The position numbers were made by a program, and so were the translations under genes. This document shows positions 5,722-8,839 of a DNA stretch of 8,839 bases, piece by piece. The stretch comes from Prolixibacteraceae bacterium (GTDB lineage Bacteria > Bacteroidota > Bacteroidia > Bacteroidales > Prolixibacteraceae). The stretch covers positions 1 through 8,839 of the forward strand of contig JACMKG010000148.1 in the NCBI GenBank assembly GCA_014380255.1, given 5' to 3'. Below the pieces are notes generated by a model. It worked only from the letters and a program-made list of their open reading frames with translations, ran no database searches and was not told the origin of the DNA. Positions within the stretch are counted from its first letter, which is position 1. Every line of letters starts with the position of its first letter.

Positions 5722-6582
5722 ATGGAAGGACTCTTAAAAATTGCCGTTCAAACAAAAGGCAGGCTAAATGAAGATTCGTTGAAATTGATTGATGAAGCCG
5801 GGATAAAGCTTCCTCTGGGAACCCGTAAACTGATTTCGCAAGCTACAAACTTCCCCATGGAAGCTCTGTTTTTGCGCGACGATGATATTCCGCAGGCTGT
5901 TGCCGCCGGGGTTGCCGATGTAGGTATTGTAGGTGAAAACGAAATGCTTGAGAAAAACGAGCAGGTAGTTGTTGCTAAACGCCTTGGGTTTAGTAAATGC
6001 CGTTTGTCTCTGGCTATTCCAAAAGATGACGAATATTCAGGTTTGGAGTATTTCAATGGCAAAAAAATTGCCACTTCTTATCCTGAGATTTTAAAAGCCT
6101 ATTTTCAGAAAAACAGCATTAAAGCAGAAATCCATGTTATAAATGGTTCTGTTGAAATAGCGCCTGGAATCGGGTTGGCTGATGCTATCTTTGATATTGT
6201 CAGTTCAGGAAGCACATTGGTAAGCAACCGCCTTAAAGAAGTGGAAGTAGTGGTTAAGTCTGAAGCGGTTCTGGTAGCCAATCCAAATTTATCGGAAGCC
6301 AAGAAAGCGATTTTGGAGGAATTGATCTTTCGGATGGAGTCTGTTCAACGGGCAGAAAAGAAAAAATATATTTTATTGAATGCTCCCAATGAGAGACTTC
6401 CGGAAATTGAATCCTATTTACCTGGCATGAAAAGCCCGACAGTGATGCCATTGGCTGAAGAAGGCTGGAGTTCGGTTCATTCAGTAATTGAGGAAAAGGA
6501 CTTCTGGGAGATTATTGGGAAACTAAAATCTGCTGGGGCCCAGGGAATTTTGGTTATTCCGATTGAGAAAATGATATTATAA
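5722..6582 (+). CDS. hisG: ATP phosphoribosyltransferase, long (HisG-L) form
   Basis: Catalyses the first step of histidine synthesis, ATP plus PRPP to N1-(5-phosphoribosyl)-ATP, and is the usual point of feedback inhibition. The 286 residues are the long form: two periplasmic-binding-like catalytic domains (about 5-210) and a C-terminal ACT-like regulatory domain (about 215-286) that binds histidine. It therefore should not need HisZ. Visible motifs are IAVQTKGRL at 7-15, DVGIVGENE at 66-74, GSVEIAP at 142-148, and the PRPP-binding loop DIVSSGSTL at 158-166. The ATG at 5722 lies 18 bases after the attenuator T run and has no Shine-Dalgarno site; the mature start of close relatives falls at about the same place. 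First gene of the hisG-hisD-hisC operon, seven bases before hisD. Confidence 0.97.
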   Translation: MEGLLKIAVQTKGRLNEDSLKLIDEAGIKLPLGTRKLISQATNFPMEALFLRDDDIPQAVAAGVADVGIVGENEMLEKNEQVVVAKRLGFSKCRLSLAIPKDDEYSGLEYFNGKKIATSYPEILKAYFQKNSIKAEIHVINGSVEIAPGIGLADAIFDIVSSGSTLVSNRLKEVEVVVKSEAVLVANPNLSEAKKAILEELIFRMESVQRAEKKKYILLNAPNERLPEIESYLPGMKSPTVMPLAEEGWSSVHSVIEEKDFWEIIGKLKSAGAQGILVIPIEKMIL

Positions 6583-6589
6583 TTCAAAG

Positions 6590-7882
6590 ATGAAAACATA
6601 TATCAATCCCCCGAAGACTAGCTGGCAGAAATTACTGGAACGCCCCACCTTTAGTGTCCGTGAACTAAGAGATCAGGTTGAGACTATTCTGGCAGATATT
6701 GCAGCCAACGGAATGGATGCTATCCGTAAATACACCGAGAAATTCGATGGTGTTTATATCCATGATATAACCGTTACTTCACAGGAGATTGAAGAAGCAA
6801 GCAGACAAGTAGAAAGCAATCTGAAGGAGGCCATACGTGTTGCAGCAAAAAATATCCAAACATTTCATGAATCTCAAATTCCTGTTACCAAACGCATTGA
6901 AACGGTAACGGGAGTCACTTGCTGGCAAAAGGCCGTAGCCATTGATAAGGTGGGCTTATACATCCCCGGGGGATCAGCCCCATTGTTTTCCACCGTACTG
7001 ATGCTTGCCATTCCTGCCCGTATTGCTGGTTGTAAAGAGATTGTATTATGTACCCCGCCTGACAAAAATGGCAAGATCAATCCTGCGATCCTTTTTGCGG
7101 CTCAACTGGTAGGTGTAACTCAGATATATAAACTGGGAGGCATTCAGGCCATTGGGGCAATGGCTTACGGTGTTGGCAGTGTGCCTAAAGTGGATAAGAT
7201 ATTCGGTCCCGGCAATCAATATGTGATGGCTGCCAAACAACTGGTCAGCATCAGCCATGTGGCAATCGACATGCCTGCAGGGCCCTCCGAAGTGGCTATT
7301 ATGGCCGATTCGACAGCTAATCCCGCTTTCATTGCTGCCGATCTGCTTTCACAGGCCGAACATGGTCCCGATAGCCAGGTGGTACTTGTTACCAATGATG
7401 CCTTGCTCATAGAGAAGGTGCAGCAAGAACTAACTATTCAGCTAAGAGAGCTTCCACGCCAAACCATTGCCGAAAAAGCGCTGGCGAATAGTCAGGCTGT
7501 CGTATTGGCGAATGTGGAAGAGATGATTGAACTAATCAACGGTTATGCGCCCGAGCATTTGATCATATCAATGGAGAACTATCGTGAAGTGTCTGAGAAG
7601 ATCACCAATGCTGGATCAATCTTTTTGGGTAATTACACACCTGAGAGTGCAGGCGATTATGCATCGGGAACCAATCACACACTACCTACAAACGGATGGG
7701 CCCGCTCATTCAGCGGGGTTAACCTCGATAGCTATCTAAAGAAAATTACTTTTCAGGAAATAACCAAGGAAGGAATAAGCCATTTAGGCCCGGTGATTGA
7801 AACAATGGCCAAGGCCGAGTTGCTCGATGCCCATAAAAATGCAGTGACACTTCGCTTAAAAGAAATAAGGGATCAAAAATAA
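6590..7882 (+). CDS. hisD: Histidinol dehydrogenase
   Basis: Carries out the last two steps of histidine synthesis, oxidising L-histidinol through histidinal to histidine with two NAD+; cytoplasmic, zinc-dependent, homodimeric. At 430 residues it has the usual length. All known active-site residues are found at E. coli numbering minus four: zinc ligands Gln255, His258 (SQAEHGPDS), Asp356 ([11 protein letters not shown]) and His415 (LDAHKNAV), and the catalytic pair Glu322-His323 (APEHLI). Other hallmarks are GLYIPGG at 122-128, GPGNQYV at 206-212 and DMPAGPSE at 227-234. It follows hisG by 7 bases and precedes hisC by 10, so the three are surely cotranscribed and share the upstream attenuator. 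Confidence 0.98.
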   Translation: MKTYINPPKTSWQKLLERPTFSVRELRDQVETILADIAANGMDAIRKYTEKFDGVYIHDITVTSQEIEEASRQVESNLKEAIRVAAKNIQTFHESQIPVTKRIETVTGVTCWQKAVAIDKVGLYIPGGSAPLFSTVLMLAIPARIAGCKEIVLCTPPDKNGKINPAILFAAQLVGVTQIYKLGGIQAIGAMAYGVGSVPKVDKIFGPGNQYVMAAKQLVSISHVAIDMPAGPSEVAIMADSTANPAFIAADLLSQAEHGPDSQVVLVTNDALLIEKVQQELTIQLRELPRQTIAEKALANSQAVVLANVEEMIELINGYAPEHLIISMENYREVSEKITNAGSIFLGNYTPESAGDYASGTNHTLPTNGWARSFSGVNLDSYLKKITFQEITKEGISHLGPVIETMAKAELLDAHKNAVTLRLKEIRDQK

Positions 7883-7892
7883 GAATCAACCA

Positions 7893-8839
7893 ATGGAATT
7901 AGAAAAATTACTTCGGAATAATATAAAGGCATTGAAACCCTATTCTTCAGCCCGTGATGAGTTCTCGGGCGAAGCGGAGGTTTTCCTTGATGCCAACGAA
8001 AACCCCTTTAATAATCCTTATAATCGCTATCCTGACCCCCTGCAGTGGACCTTGAAAGAAAAGATTGCTGCCATCAAAAATATTTCTCCTGATAGGATAT
8101 TCCTTGGAAACGGAAGTGATGAACCCATTGATATTATATACCGCGCTTTTTGTGAGCCGGGGATTGACAATGTGGTTTCCATTGATCCAACCTATGGAAT
8201 GTACCAGGTAGCCGCCGATATTAACAACGTGGAGGTACATAAGGTTAAGCTTAGTGAAGACTTCGGGTTCAGTGCCCAGAAACTGCTGGATGCAGCCAAT
8301 ATCTATACCAAGGCAATCTTTATATGTTCGCCCAATAACCCTACTGCCAATTTATTGGATCAATCCGAAATTATAAAACTAATTACAGCCTTTGAGGGGC
8401 TGGTAGTAGTTGATGAGGCCTATATCGATTTCTCACCTGAAAGTAGTTTGTTACCAGAACTCGATAAGTATGAAAATTTAATTATTCTTCAAACATTCTC
8501 CAAAGCCTGGGGGATGGCTGGCATCCGTCTGGGAATGGCGTTTGCACATCCTGAGATCATACGCGTGTTTAATAAAATCAAATACCCGTACAATATAAAT
8601 ATCCTGACGCAGGGAAAAGCACTGGAACTGTTGGATCATACCCAACGGAAAGAAGAATGGGTCAATACCATTATTGAAGAAAGGGGAAAAATGATGCGCA
8701 AACTGTTTAAAATGCCTTTTGTGCAGATTGTCTACCCTTCGGATGCCAATTTTATATTGGTGAAAATGCACGATGCAAGAGGGATTTATCACTATCTTAC
8801 CGAGCAGAAGATCATTGTGCGCGACCGGTCAAAGATTAC
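7893..8839 (+). CDS. hisC: Histidinol-phosphate aminotransferase, 5' part
   Basis: A PLP enzyme of fold type I (class II aminotransferase subfamily) that converts imidazole acetol phosphate and glutamate into histidinol phosphate and 2-oxoglutarate. The window holds 315 codons plus two bases; the family is about 345-350 residues, so roughly the last 30-35 are beyond the edge. Visible are LDANENPF at 32-39 (substrate/N-terminal motif), GNGSDEPI at 72-79 (cofactor phosphate loop), SPNNPTA at 146-152, VVDEAYIDF at 172-180 (Asp174 to the pyridine nitrogen), and [14 protein letters not shown] at 201-214 with the Schiff-base Lys204 and phosphate-binding Arg212. No stop or frameshift interrupts it. 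The ATG at 7893 lies 10 bases after hisD; no strong Shine-Dalgarno site is seen. Confidence 0.95.
   Translation, partial: MELEKLLRNNIKALKPYSSARDEFSGEAEVFLDANENPFNNPYNRYPDPLQWTLKEKIAAIKNISPDRIFLGNGSDEPIDIIYRAFCEPGIDNVVSIDPTYGMYQVAADINNVEVHKVKLSEDFGFSAQKLLDAANIYTKAIFICSPNNPTANLLDQSEIIKLITAFEGLVVVDEAYIDFSPESSLLPELDKYENLIILQTFSKAWGMAGIRLGMAFAHPEIIRVFNKIKYPYNINILTQGKALELLDHTQRKEEWVNTIIEERGKMMRKLFKMPFVQIVYPSDANFILVKMHDARGIYHYLTEQKIIVRDRSKI

Overview
The window is chromosomal DNA from a Bacteroidota bacterium, most likely of the Bacteroidales/Marinilabiliales type. The evidence is a short primary sigma factor of 286 residues without region 1.1, promoters of the Bacteroidota form (TTTG, about 20 bases, TAnnTTTG), poor or absent Shine-Dalgarno sequences with A-rich leaders, and a periplasmic pectin-type glycosidase. 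The genus cannot be named from this sequence. I see no mobile element, CRISPR array, tRNA or rRNA.

Left part (1-1697): the 3' end of gyrB with a strong terminator, a perfect 14-base palindrome, then a LOG-family nucleotide phosphoribohydrolase gene. A 629-base gap follows. Its first 430 bases are unusually open in antiparallel frames on both strands and may be a decayed gene; the rest is AT-rich and holds the start region of the next gene.

Middle (1698-5330): an HtrA/Deg-type periplasmic serine protease with an intact catalytic triad and two PDZ domains, then rpoD with a near-consensus promoter of its own and a bidirectional terminator. Convergent to rpoD lies a secreted GH105 unsaturated rhamnogalacturonyl hydrolase, transcribed from its own promoter.

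Right part (5400-8839): the start of a histidine biosynthesis operon, hisG-hisD-hisC, with gaps of only 7 and 10 bases; hisC runs off the right edge. HisG (first step), HisC (seventh step, transamination) and HisD (last two steps) belong to the same pathway.

The most interesting element lies in front of hisG: an apparently complete transcription attenuator. It has a promoter, a 20-codon leader ORF containing His-Cys-Gly-His-His-His, a terminator hairpin directly before hisG, and a 7-base copy of the terminator's right arm at the end of the leader ORF. That copy can pair with the terminator's left arm instead. The geometry fits classical ribosome stalling at histidine codons.
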